The translations under genes were made by a program, and so were the position numbers. From NCBI RefSeq assembly GCF_000764305.2, contig NW_025945795.1:124001-188000 (forward strand): DNA of 64,000 bases. Reading direction: 5' to 3'. Below, piece after piece: positions 1 to 10,013 of this stretch. The notes beneath the pieces were generated by a model. It ran no database searches and had not been told where the DNA came from. It saw nothing but the letters and a program-made list of their open reading frames with translations. Every line of letters begins with the position of its first letter. Position 1 is the stretch's first letter. The DNA comes from Hyalella azteca. Lineage: Eukaryota; Arthropoda; Malacostraca; Amphipoda; Hyalellidae.

Positions 1-650
1 TACTTCTGTAAACTGTTATAAAATAATACAGTTTTGAAAACCCTAATTTAAGGTCTGCTTATTATGAAAAAACGAATGAGAGTTTAACGGGAAATTACCG
101 GAATTTAGCGAAAAAAAAAACAGAATAGGAAAATTGTAATATGTTGTGCGTTTATTATGAGAGAAGGGCAAGTAAGAGTTTAATGGGAGCATTCCAGAAA
201 CTTGACTGCAAAGGATAAAATTTTGAAAACCCTAATATGGGGCGGGCTTTGTCCTGCTTAGCACGTACGTTCATTGCGCAATTTTTAAATTCAATAGACA
301 CTGCATTTCCTCATCACACGGCATTTCAAAAACATCTGACTTCACTATCCCACTATTCACCGACAAAACCATCCATTGAACCCCATCTCCTACATATCTT
401 ACTCAACTCTCTCTCTGTGGTATTTGATCCTTCATAAGTTCGCAGCCACAACGACAAGGGTTCCAGTTCTCCATAGCGAATAAAAACGTACCAAGCTTTC
501 GCAATCACATTGAGCATCGCAGTGAAAAACTCCGCCCCGCTCCCCAGAAACAAAGACATAAATTCTTGTTGAACGTGCCACCCACCCTCGTAATTGCCGC
601 TCTTATACCGCGCCTTCAGGAAACCCGAGCCGCTGTGACGGCCGCCGAAA
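1..650. other. A+T-rich non-coding DNA with short direct repeats
   Basis: No gene is recognisable. Two short segments resemble each other (a motif around 'agagtttaa(c/t)ggga' recurs near 80 and 176, and 'ttttgaaaaccctaat' near 32 and 222), suggesting an old local duplication of about 100-190 bp. Short open frames on both strands at 237-559 overlap each other and have no supporting motif, so they are treated as chance. Confidence 0.45.
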
Positions 651-654
651 AAAC

Positions 655-1075
655 GGCGATAATATTGCTGAGAGTTGGAGCTGAAATCAGCAACTTAGTA
701 ATGCTGAGGAATTGCGCTGAGATCTGCAGCACTCTAACGTTGAGGAATGGAGCTGACATTTGTGATATTTTAAAAGGGATGGAGCAAAAATCTTGGTCAT
801 GATGGCGCTGAGCAAAAGAGCTGAGATTTGCGGTGGTGAAATATCGGTGAAGAATAGAGATGATTTCTGGTTTATGTTAGCGCAATAAGGAATTGGGCTG
901 AAATAATCGGCATACAGACGCTAACTGATGTAGCTGAGATCTGCAGTATGTTAACTCTGAGGATTAGAGCTTATATTTGCAGTAAATTACAACTGTGATA
1001 TATAGCTGAGATTTTCGTGATATTAACGCTAAGGAAGATCACTAATTTATTAGCATGTAAACTCTGAAGATTTCA
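655..1075 (+). repeat. Degenerate minisatellite, unit about 40 bp
   Basis: A loosely conserved unit containing 'gctgag(g)aat(t/g)g.gctgagat(c/t)tgcag' followed by 'taac(g/t)ct' recurs about eight to ten times with substitutions and indels. Unit boundaries drift, so this looks like an old, decaying tandem array. The open frame at 566-802 is produced by these units and is not considered a gene. Confidence 0.55.
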
Positions 1076-1830
1076 AGTTTTCGAATGTACTCTAGAGATT
1101 CCATAAAAAAATTTGATGCCAGTGGGAGATTTTCCAATTTTTAAAACGGTACAAGTGATTCCAGCCGGAAGATTTTTTAGAGTTATGTAATTGTAAAAAG
1201 CTGAAATCTAATTTAATCGCATAAAATTGAAAATTTTATGTGAAGAAAACTTAATGACTAACTTTAATCTCATTCGCAATTATGGAGACTTGAAGTTCAA
1301 GTCGGGAATTGACATAAAATTAATATAAAAAGGCAAGAAGTTATGGAATTATTTTCATTTGCAGCATTTATGGCCAATTCTGGATTTTCAACACTCTTTA
1401 TTTTTTATTTATGGTCAATTCTGATTCATTCACATTTATTTTTCGGATAATTCGCAAATTTTTTTCATAATTTATCTCCTAAGATACTTTGCATTTTATT
1501 CTGTAGGAACAAGTTTTGGAATCCTAATTCTTCTCCTATATACACTTCAATATATAGCACAATATAAAACATATCTCCTTACCAATCTTTCGAATTCTGC
1601 ACAGTTATTGCAAGAATACATTCATGTTGATTCAATAAGATTCGATTAATAAACATATAAAGAAAAATTATGATTTAAAACTTCACCATATTTCGGTGAC
1701 TATTCAACACTTTTTGAAAATTAACAAATTTTATTTGCTTGGCACGACAGTGAAGCTTAAATGCGTAAATCGAAAATCGAGTCGTGCGTTTGATGCTCAC
1801 GTCAGGGAGCGTTCGTAGCACCGCCCACAC
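1076..1830. other. A+T-rich non-coding DNA
   Basis: I see no conserved motif, RNA gene or coding signal in this stretch. It is A+T-rich, with scattered stops in all frames and homopolymer T/A runs. Confidence 0.5.
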
Positions 1831-1932
1831 TCGAGCTTTAATTCCCGCATACCTTATAATAGAGTGAGCTTTAATTCCTTCATTCCTAATCATAAACTGA
1901 GCTTTAATTCGTACATTCCTAATCATAAGCTG
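1831..1932 (+). repeat. Short minisatellite, 33-bp unit, three copies
   Basis: Three consecutive units begin 'gagctttaattc' and continue with a variable part ending in 'cctaatcataa' or a diverged form. The 33-bp period is divisible by three, so the minus strand reads as an 11-residue peptide repeat containing RxxGIKA. This explains the 83-codon open frame there without invoking a gene. Confidence 0.65.
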
Positions 1933-3181
1933 CCTCTTGGACGCTTGTTTTGCCGGAGCTCGTCACGACAATCCGAGGCGTGAGCTGGCGAAGAGACTTT
2001 GGATTAAAAGAAACAAATGAAACATTCGCTTGATAGACGTTTTGGAAGAACTTCGCTCAGGTTTCTATGACGCCGGATTCGAGATTCGGCTCTAGTCGTT
2101 ATGATAAACCTTTAATTAGAATGTATGTTGCCCTCGGTCACCAAAAAATTAATTGAGAATTTCTTTAAATGGAATATTAAGCGTTTGGATGTAGATTGTC
2201 TTTGAGATTTTCAACGATTTGTTTGTAAAAAGTTAGCTTTTTATTTTTATTTATCGGTTGCGTACAGAGATGCAAGAAACTTTTCGCATTAAGTGAAACC
2301 TCAATATCCTTGCACAGCGATGGATCTTTAGTCTAATAAAAAACACAGGCGGCAAATGTTCATACAATATTTCGGTTTTTAACACATGCAAGATATACAG
2401 ATTAAATTATAAACACAAAATTTTACTGAAATCTTATCAGATTTAATATTATTTACTAACGATGTAATAAGTGAACTGGAAAAGTAGCGGCAGAGATATA
2501 AATATTTTCCTAACCATTGATTAATGCAACCGACAGCCTGAATATTAACATTTACGCCTTTTATCATGGATCTGTTTTTAGTATATGCTTACATTATCTT
2601 TATAACTGAACGTAATCAACGAATGCATTTATTTAAATCATATCAAAGAAATAAGATTGATAGCAAAAGCTTATATTGAGAAAAAATGAGACCCTTTATT
2701 CATATTATTCGACAACTTCTCAACTACAAATTTTAGCTGCTAATTGGTCTTAATGTTACGGACACGAAACATGATTGCGTAGAGACAAGATACGCAAGTT
2801 GACGCAGCGCTGGTCGTGGGTTACGTTGTTGACCAGCAGTGTTGCTGACCTCTAATTAACGTCTTAATAACGAACCATTATGCAAATGTAGATTCTTCCA
2901 ATGACTTAATTGACTGAGCAACATGAACGAGAGGAAGTTTAGGACCTCGCGTATTATGAAGTCGTGATTGCAGTTTTTGACCGTGATGAAGTTTCTCATA
3001 ATTTCGTCGATGCTAGTTTATATCTGTTTTCATTTAAATTATATTGTGTGTTTAAATATAGTAGAATAATATGCGAAAAAAAATTTGTTGCAATTCATGA
3101 CAATTTATTGTCAAGGCAGGACTATTTGAGAAATCTTTCTATTTCAATCAAATGAATTATTAAAATAAATTTTGCAATAGC
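1933..3181. other. Non-coding DNA, no recognised feature
   Basis: Mostly A+T-rich. A moderately G+C-richer patch at about 2770-2850 contains GTTGACCAGC-type motifs but no identifiable gene. The sequence near 2070-2095 superficially recalls a reversed tRNA B box but cannot be folded into a tRNA. Confidence 0.45.
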
Positions 3182-3651
3182 CATTCATTGGCCACCGATG
3201 TTCTTGCCATCGGCATTCATTGGCCACCGATGTTCCTGCTATCGGCCATTCACTGGCCACCGATGTTCCTGCCATCGGCCATTCATGATCATTGGCCACC
3301 GATGTTCGTACTATCAGCCGTTCATTGGCCACCGATGGTCCTGCCATCGGCCATTCATTGGCCGCCGATGCTCCTGCTATCGGCCATTCATTGGCCACCG
3401 ATGGTCCTGCCATCGGCAATTCATTGGCCACCGATGTTCCTGCCATCGGCCATTCATTGGTCACCGATGTTGCTCCTATCGGCCATTCACTGGCCACCGA
3501 TTTTCCTGCCATCGGCCATTCACTGGCCACCGATGTTCTTGCCATCGGCTATTCATTGGCCACCGATGGTCCTGCTATTAGCCATTCATTGGCCACCGAT
3601 GTTCCTGCTATCGGCCATTCATTGGCCGCCGATGTTTCTCCTAAGATATTC
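3182..3651 (+). repeat. Minisatellite, 33-bp unit, about 14 copies, hairpin-forming
   Basis: Units follow the pattern CATTCATTGGCCACCGATG followed by (g/t)TCCTGCCATCGGC. Inside each unit CCGATGG and CCATCGG are exact reverse complements around a 5-nt spacer, so every unit can form a 7-bp hairpin; many units carry one or two changes (CCGATGT, CTATCGG). One unit has an insertion (TGATCATTGG near 3285-3296). The 33-bp period is divisible by three, which leaves several frames open on both strands and produces spurious 11-residue-repeat ORFs of up to 204 codons. A coding role is not supported. Confidence 0.92.
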
Positions 3652-5368
3652 ACCAGGTAGATTGGAAGAGCCCTGGTCCCACCATCACCAGGTCACACGG
3701 AGTGAATTTTTTTTTTCAATTCAATCTAGTCACCAGCGCGAGAAAAAAATGTGTTCACAAATGAAAGCGCCATTATCGCATGCGTGTCTATGCTGCAATT
3801 AAGTGCCATTAACGCGACATAAATCGAGTGATAATTTCCAGGCCTCACGCACAAACACAATCCTTAATGGACGCTGTCACCTCGAGGACAAAACTTAACC
3901 TGTGACGCTGAGTGACGGTGGACGAGGTGGTGAGTCATGAGCTGAGTTGGGATGACGTGTTGATGCGTGATGAGCATGTAAGTTGAATATTGCTTATCCA
4001 TTGTTGATTTGTGTAGAAACACAGCTATGTTCCATACAGAAGCTCTGGTTCAACCTTCTCTTGTTTATGTTGCAACATGACAATAATTATTATTATTAAT
4101 TCTTTGTACAATATGACACAATTTGGGCACGACGTTTATTATAATAAAATTTCGTACAATTATTGAACAAATGACAATTCTGATGGATGCCTAAAAAATA
4201 CACAGAAATACGATACTTAAAAATCCCAACAATAATCATATTCTATTATAAATAATAAATTAATCTTCAATGCTTCTCGGGGGAACTAAAATTGTTAAAT
4301 AAGATTAATTATAAACTAAAAACCTACTTGATGGGACCAACACGCCATTCATGAATACCAATTTCTGATCAACTTTCCCATTTTATTAAATTTTATTCGG
4401 CATCCAATCACTCGTAAGTGTCTGTGTGATAGAACAGTAATTTATGAACGCTAATCTTGCTGCATGAATGATCGTCACTAAATGACTTTAGAGCCATCGT
4501 AAATTCAACAAATGTCTCTTTAAAGCTCCCCCTCATTAGCCGGGAACGTTAAAGTTCTCATTAAGACCTCCTTAAGAGCTCACCTGCTTAATTGACCTAA
4601 AAAACTTGCCGTTTAGGTCACGCTGTTAACATCATGAATCGCTAATAAAAATCATGATATATTTGTGAATCGCCATAACATTTTCAAGTGGTCGGCCAAC
4701 CATTAAAGAGACATGTACATGTACATTTTTCAGTTGTTGAAAAATGATGAAAAAATTCATTGATGTTCGTGTTCATGATTGCGCTCTGATCCCAACAATA
4801 GCTTTTTCGTTACCATTTTAAAATCTGTAAAAAATTATTTTTCACAAAGATTTTAGTGAAATATCCAAGAATAAGCATGGCGTTGACGTACATAATTCTA
4901 TGATCATATTCGCTAACAACAGACAATCTTGCAAATCAAAACAGTGAAACTTGATTTTATTTAATTAATTATTTTTCTAAATTTTAGCACCTCCAGGTGA
5001 TAGACTTATTCTTGCTGAAACAATAAAACTAAATGCTGTTCTAATAAAAGAAAATCGTGGGTCTACATTTCAGAGTAGCCTAACATACATGATTGGAGTT
5101 AACCTCTACGTATTTACTTTCTATTGTTCCATATACTTATTTAAATTATTCATAAGATGCCTTATTAAATTATTTTAATCTTTAGGTAAGGTATTAACAA
5201 AACTATTCCGCAATCTGTAGATGACACGCAAAATAATATGACAAATTATGACTCGATATTTTTTTTATCCTGAAATGATTTATTTGTAAACTTATAAATA
5301 AAAAAAACAGGATCTTCTCGTTCAGTAAACACACATTGTTAATCTAAAATCGCAATCAAGTAATAAAA
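3652..5368. other. Non-coding DNA, no recognised gene
   Basis: A+T-rich, apart from a more balanced patch at about 3830-3970. No ORF of interest and no repeat family member was recognised. A short palindromic 'catgtacatgtacat' lies near 4711-4725. Confidence 0.5.
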
Positions 5369-5410
5369 CAATAGAGCATTTTTTCCATAAATGAGAAAAT
5401 GCGCTAAAAA
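5369..5410 (-). mobile_element. Detached 5' end of the HINE family, inverted
   Basis: The reverse complement reads TTTTTAGCGCATTTTCTCATTTATGG and onward, matching the first about 42 bp of the HINE copy that begins at 5476 with only a few differences. It has no GTCY tract and no 3' palindrome, so it is a terminal fragment. With the copy at 5476 it forms a large inverted repeat (42-nt arms, about 65-nt spacer). Confidence 0.8.
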
Positions 5411-5426
5411 TATAGTATTTTTAGCC

Positions 5427-5760
5427 ATATTGTCTAAATAGTGAAACACTTTCTTCATGCAGCACTGATACGCCCTTTTTAGCGCATTTTCTCATTTATG
5501 GAATAAATGCACTATTGTGCTCGCCATGTCCGTCCGTCCGTCCGTCCGTCTGTCCGTCCGTCCGTCCGTCCGTCTGTCCGTTCGTGACTTCACGTTTTCG
5601 TCCACGAGAAAATGCGCTCTCTGTCACTCACTGCAGCGAGTACTGAGTTATATTTTTTTTAGTTCAAACTCAGCCAGAATGACCCACACCAGAGCACAAA
5701 GTGCGTTGCTATTTGAACAAATTCTCACTCATTTAAATGAGTGTAGCACAGGTACGTGCA
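5427..5760. mobile_element. Palindromic MITE (CCAAATAG family) split by a HINE insertion
   Basis: Left half (about 5427-5475) reads TTGTCTAAATAGTGAAACAC, then CTGATACGCC; the right half (about 5661-5720) reads GAATGACCCA, then AAAGTGCGTTGCTATTTGAAC. Together these align with the uninterrupted element at 53470-53600, including its terminal inverted repeats. The intervening 5476-5660 is a HINE. A perfect 18-bp palindrome (CACTCATTTAAATGAGTG) lies just beyond at 5726-5743. Confidence 0.7.
5476..5660 (+). mobile_element. HINE / Helentron-associated interspersed element, copy A
   Basis: Starts TTTTTAGCGCATTTTCTC, continues to a TATTGTGCTCGCCATG block, then a (GTCC/GTCT) tract of about 14 units, then TTTTCGTCCACGAGAAAATGCGCT, a slightly imperfect 3' palindrome (CTCACTGCAGCGAG) and a T-rich end. 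The subterminal inverted repeats AGCGCATTTTCTC and GAGAAAATGCGCT are exact. No coding capacity is present: it is non-autonomous. Family placement rests on the known DINE-1/HINE architecture (subterminal inverted repeats, GTCY microsatellite, 3' stem-loop, insertion in T runs). It is inserted inside a MITE (see 5427-5760). Confidence 0.85.
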
Positions 5761-6473
5761 GGTTACCTGTACCCATATAAGGGTATGATGGGTGGTCTGG
5801 CAGCAGGTGCACAGCTACACGCTATATATGAAGTGATCTACAGGACCCTTTAAGTTCCTACATAAAAGTTAAAGCTCTAAGTGCTCTTCAGAAGGGTTGT
5901 AAACTCCTGGATGCGCAGGCGTTATTGCGCGTCTTTGTTACACATGCGCATTCCAGAATTGATGAGTCATGTTGATCTTCTGGATTTATAATTTGTTTTT
6001 GTTGATGTGAGAATCAAATTGAATGCATATGAATTTATCATAAGGTTATGTTTTTGATTAATTACGTTGTCCTGTCAGAATTTTTTCAGGCACATTAAAT
6101 TCTTGTAAATTTTACAACTAAACTTTGACAAACATAACGTTATAAATAACACTAGAGGTAACGCTTAACATTAACTTATATACCATTTGCCGACGACTAA
6201 AATAACAACAAAACTTGTTATCTCATTGATTTACAATCAAATTTTCTTTCCGTGAACCAAAATTTCCTTTGAAATCTCAAACTTGAGAGCAGGAATGCCG
6301 CCGCCCAATCAGTGTGTTGGGGTATCTTGGTCTCAATTTTCCACTAAAATAGTTCAGTCTCCGATCATTTTCTGATGAAATGTCCCGACAGGCCTTCTCG
6401 ATAACCAATTAAGGCCCCGGCGGTGTCGCGTTCCCAGCGAACCCCTGGGAAAGAGTGGGGGGGAAGCGCTCTA
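5761..6473. other. Non-coding DNA, no recognised gene
   Basis: Mixed-composition sequence without conserved motifs. The last about 80 bp become G-rich and lead into the purine-rich minisatellite. Confidence 0.5.
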
Positions 6474-6950
6474 GAAGCTGAGAGGAAGTTGGGGCGAGAG
6501 GTTCTAGAAGATGAAAGGAAGTTGGGAGCGAGAGGCTCTAGAAGATGAAAGGAAGGTGGGGGCGAGAGGCTCTAGGAGCTGAGAGGAGGTTGGGGCGAAA
6601 GGTTCTAGAAGATGAGAGGAGATTGGGGCGAGAGGTTCTAGAAGATGAGAGGAAGTTGGGGCGAGAGGCTCTAGAAGCTGAGAGGAAGTTGGGGGCGAGA
6701 GGTTCTGGAAGATGAGAGCAAGTTGGGGCCGAGAGGCTCTAGAAGATGAGAGCAAGTTGGGGACGAGAGGCTCTAGAAGCTGAGAGCAAGTTGGGGGCGA
6801 GAGGCTCTAGAAGCTGAGAGCAAGTTGGGGGCGAGAGGCTCTAAAAGATGAGAGCAAGTTGGGGGCGAGAGGCTCTAGAAGATGAGAGGAAGTTGGGGGC
6901 GAGAGGCTCTAGAAGCTGATAGGAAGTTGGGGGCGAGAGGCTCTAGNGCA
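6474..6950 (+). repeat. Purine-rich minisatellite, about 34-bp unit, about 14 copies
   Basis: Units follow GAGAGGCTCTAGAAG(a/c)TGAGAG(g/c)AAGTTGGGG with a variable G run, so the period alternates between 33 and 35. XbaI-like TCTAGA occurs in most units. The plus strand is almost all purine. A single N lies at 6947, at the right edge, followed by two diverged units up to about 7010, consistent with a collapsed array. Minus-strand leucine/serine-rich open frames (for example 6504-6755) are products of the repeat. Confidence 0.92.
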
Positions 6951-8249
6951 TGGAGCAAGAGGCTATAGAATTTAAAAGGGGGGGTCGGCAAGAGACTCTA
7001 AAATCTAAGTGGAGGTAAGTAGTCCTTTCTGCGAGTAGACGCGTATATATACATGTATCAACTCAATTTGAGTGAACAAACCTGCTAATAAAGATTAATA
7101 AACATGTTTTTGATTGTAAACAAACATGTATGGGCTCAAAGTTGTGGGTTCATTTTGCCAGTTTAAAATAAAGCGAGCAGACATGTCTATTAAAAAATTC
7201 AATGAAGCTGGAAAATATTTTAATTATTTCTGATGTTTTCACACCGTTGTCTTTGATGATAAAAAGAACTTTTTCCATCTGATTCACAATGTATTTGGAG
7301 TTTGCTTTTCGAAGTTCCCAAAATACTCTAATGTACTAAATGTACATTAGAGTATTCTGATGTACATACTCTAATGTACTAATGCACAAAATTACATTAA
7401 ATTCTCCAATGTAATTTGGAGAATTTATAGTTTCTAAATTCTCTAATGTACTAAATACTCTTGTGATTGCTAATGCAATCATTTTACGATGACGATGAAT
7501 AAGTTCATATTCACTTTATTTCTAACGTTTTGGTAATAATAATGATTATAAATGATAATCATCACAACGCTACCCAAGTTCTTGTGATTTACTGTCTACG
7601 TAATGTTCGGTATTTCGAAATTCGTCTTTGTAGCTGGGATTTCCACTCCAGCTAAAGTCTGGAATTCTCCACGAGGTCTCGCTTCTGGTCTGATTGGCGG
7701 GTCCACAATTAGCCAGACCGGCAACAATCCACAAATTTATCCAGCAATCCAATCAAAGCCGCAGATTGATTGCGTCAGTTGCTCTTCCATGCAGCAGCAA
7801 TCGTCTCGAGAGCCTGGCAGCTTCTCTTAGTTCAGTAACGAGAACCCTTGTCAGAATTGATTGTGCAAACTAAGTTTCAACTTTGTTACGTTGAAATTCC
7901 ATGGTAATTGAGAATAATGGTATAAATGGTACCGATAAATAATGATTAATTAAACTACAATGTTTCTTTGTGTTCACCTAAACGTTGACAGCTTCACGTA
8001 TGTTTGCGAGTCACTGAGTGCAACATCATTAGTGACAGCTAACTATATTATTAAGATAATAGCAAAATGGTTCAGTAAAAAAAAACAATGGGAACAGTGA
8101 CAATATCCTCGCTTGCTGGCAACATCGTGAACCTCAACATCAATTAAGAATAATCATAGTTGATTATTGTTGCATTTATGGAGAACATCGCTTTTAATTA
8201 AATTCTCACAGCAGGGGGTTCCATGCAACATATTAAGTGGCTAGGCTGT
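6951..8249. other. Non-coding DNA with a strong hairpin near its start
   Basis: Mostly A+T-rich. From 7321 to 7460 the words CTCTAATGTAC and its reverse complement recur; see the hairpin entry. A balanced patch at 7570-7830 has open frames on both strands (60 and 75 codons) with no recognised motif, so neither is called. Confidence 0.45.
7322..7356. repeat. Perfect 15-bp hairpin, 5-nt loop
   Basis: AATACTCTAATGTAC at 7322-7336 and its exact reverse complement at 7342-7356 flank the loop TAAAT. Further partial copies of CTCTAATGTA follow at about 7368-7460, so the hairpin belongs to a small palindromic cluster, possibly the relic of a MITE. Confidence 0.85.
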
Positions 8250-8378
8250 AGGTCTGCACACAAAACTGGGCTGTAGGGCTGCACACAAAACTGGGCTGCA
8301 GGGCTGCACACAAAACTGGGCTGCAGGGCTGCACACAAAACTGGGCTGCAGGGCTGCGCACAAAACTGGGCTGCATGG
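8250..8378 (+). repeat. Minisatellite, 25-bp unit, about 5 copies
   Basis: The unit CTGCACACAAAACTGGGCTGCAGGG is repeated nearly exactly, with isolated changes (TGTAGG, TGCGCAC). The minus-strand 63-codon open frame, with a repeated PAAQFCVQ-like motif, comes from the array. Confidence 0.9.
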
Positions 8379-9757
8379 TTGCGCTCGTTGCGTCATGTTA
8401 GGCGCAAAACAGATGCGCAGTTCCAGCGTCATCGGCTGAACGTTAATTCCTTAGCGCTGAAAGTTTTAAGTGGCCGTCCAGCATCGCCTTCAGCACCCAA
8501 AAGAATTTGCATAATGGCAAACAAGAGCTAACTTTTTCTTACGTTGAAATTTAGCGAGGCAAACGACCACCTTTGGCTGGCGCAAAATACGATAACAGTA
8601 ATTGGTCACATTAAAAATGAAAGTGATACCAACAGTTATATTAGCAAATCACAATTCATATCTAGAAAAATTTATAGTGCTAAAGTAGTTTAAGTGATTT
8701 GCACTTGAAATTTATTTTTGGTTTAAAATTAAATGATTAGAAGGATTTTGATTCTTCACCTAAACTTGATCGGCATTTATCAAGTTCAATTAGCGTGAAT
8801 GATATTTAAAACGTCCATATCAGCTGAACTTAATTTTCTGGATTGTTTTCTTCATATTACAATGCTTATAAAGATAGGCTAAGCCGCATTAAAAGCTCAT
8901 CTCCCATCCGTTATCATGAAGTTAGCAGGGATCGATGGACCGAGATAAGGCCTGATATTACCTGCACTTTAATGCAAAGTTGGCGCTGGGTGAAGGAGCT
9001 TCAATTGCTCTCTGCACGAGGAAAAATTCTCACACAAAATTTTCTGGAAATTGGGGATAGAAATTATGAGGAAAATATTCCTCTAAAAGAATATGTCCAA
9101 GAAGAAAAGGTTTAGAATTGAGTGCACTGAACGAAAAAGCCTTAAATGGGTGTAAAATTCGGTATACGTATACGCTTCAGTATCATCAGGTTTTCAAGTT
9201 TTTTATAAAAAATCCAGTCTTTAGAAAATTCGCTAAATATTAATTATTAGTATTCAACGGCATTTTAATTATTACAACAATGTGAAAAATGACAGGATTT
9301 GAGCCTAAGAAGCTTTTCACCTGAAACAAAATAGAAGGTAGTGAACAGCTTCCTAAGACTTGTGTAAGGAATTTTCACAATCCGTCACAATTTTTCACTA
9401 TCCGTCGGTGATTTTAGATTTTATTTTTTTTGATTAAATCGTTCAATAAATTTTACCCACACAAATGAGTGATCCGACAATTAGTCAACTTCAAAAAATT
9501 TCATAGAGTAAAGTTAACTCAGGATTATAATTTCGCCATCGGTCCCTCGTCAACTTTTCAATCGTTTTGACAGTGGTGGTCAATCGACAATCTCCCAGAA
9601 AACAAACTACCACTTTTCAACTAGGCTCCACACGCCTGACCTCCTAATTGAGTTTCCATACACCAACTGATACCTGAAATTTCCATTGCGTACCTAACAC
9701 CAGTATGTTTTGAGTAGGCCTTGTTAACGTGAATTATCGGTGAGAAATTAAAAAATC
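8379..9757. other. Non-coding DNA around a possible exon
   Basis: Apart from the open frame ending at 9115 (listed separately), nothing is recognised. Short T-rich blocks and near-duplicated 'ttttcac(a/t)atccgtc' words occur near 9373-9410. Confidence 0.45.
8843..9115 (+). CDS. Possible exon or gene remnant, unknown product
   Basis: An open frame of about 90 codons ends at TAG 9113-9115. It has no ATG at its left end (the first codon is TTG), so if real it would be a 3'-terminal exon or a decayed gene. The translation has a balanced, protein-like composition (for example DRWTEIRPDIT and SWRWVKELQLLSARGK) rather than repeat-like sequence, and is charged and mostly soluble. No family was recognised and no clear acceptor was identified. 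A chance open frame is equally possible. Confidence 0.18.
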   Translation: MFSSYYNAYKDRLSRIKSSSPIRYHEVSRDRWTEIRPDITCTLMQSWRWVKELQLLSARGKILTQNFLEIGDRNYEENIPLKEYVQEEKV

Positions 9758-10013
9758 CACAGGCTGGGTCCGAAAAATTCACACACTAGGTTCGGAAAAT
9801 TCAAACACTTGGTCCCAAAAATTCACACACAGGGTCCGAAAAATTCTCACATACGGTCCGAGAAATTCACAAACTTGGTCCGAAAAATTCACACACTGGG
9901 TCCGAAAAAATTCAGAAACTCAGCCCGAAAAATTCCCACACTAGGTCCGAAAAATTCACCTACTTTTTCCGAAAAATTCACACACTGGGTCCGAAAAATT
10001 CCCATACTTGGTG
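9758..10013 (+). repeat. Minisatellite, 22-bp unit, about 11-12 copies
   Basis: Units of GGTCCGAAAAATTCACACACT recur with variants (CCCAAA, TTTTTCC, CAGCCC). Homopolymer-A length changes give local 23-bp periods. Open frames on both strands across it, such as 9809-10144, reflect the repeat and are not genes. Confidence 0.9.

Noticed and set aside
3144..3802. Long overlapping open frames (up to 204 codons) with 11-residue repeats
   Set aside because: Produced by the 33-bp tandem array: a period divisible by three keeps frames open on both strands.
6504..6755. Leucine/serine-rich minus-strand frame
   Set aside because: Lies wholly in the 34-bp purine-rich minisatellite.
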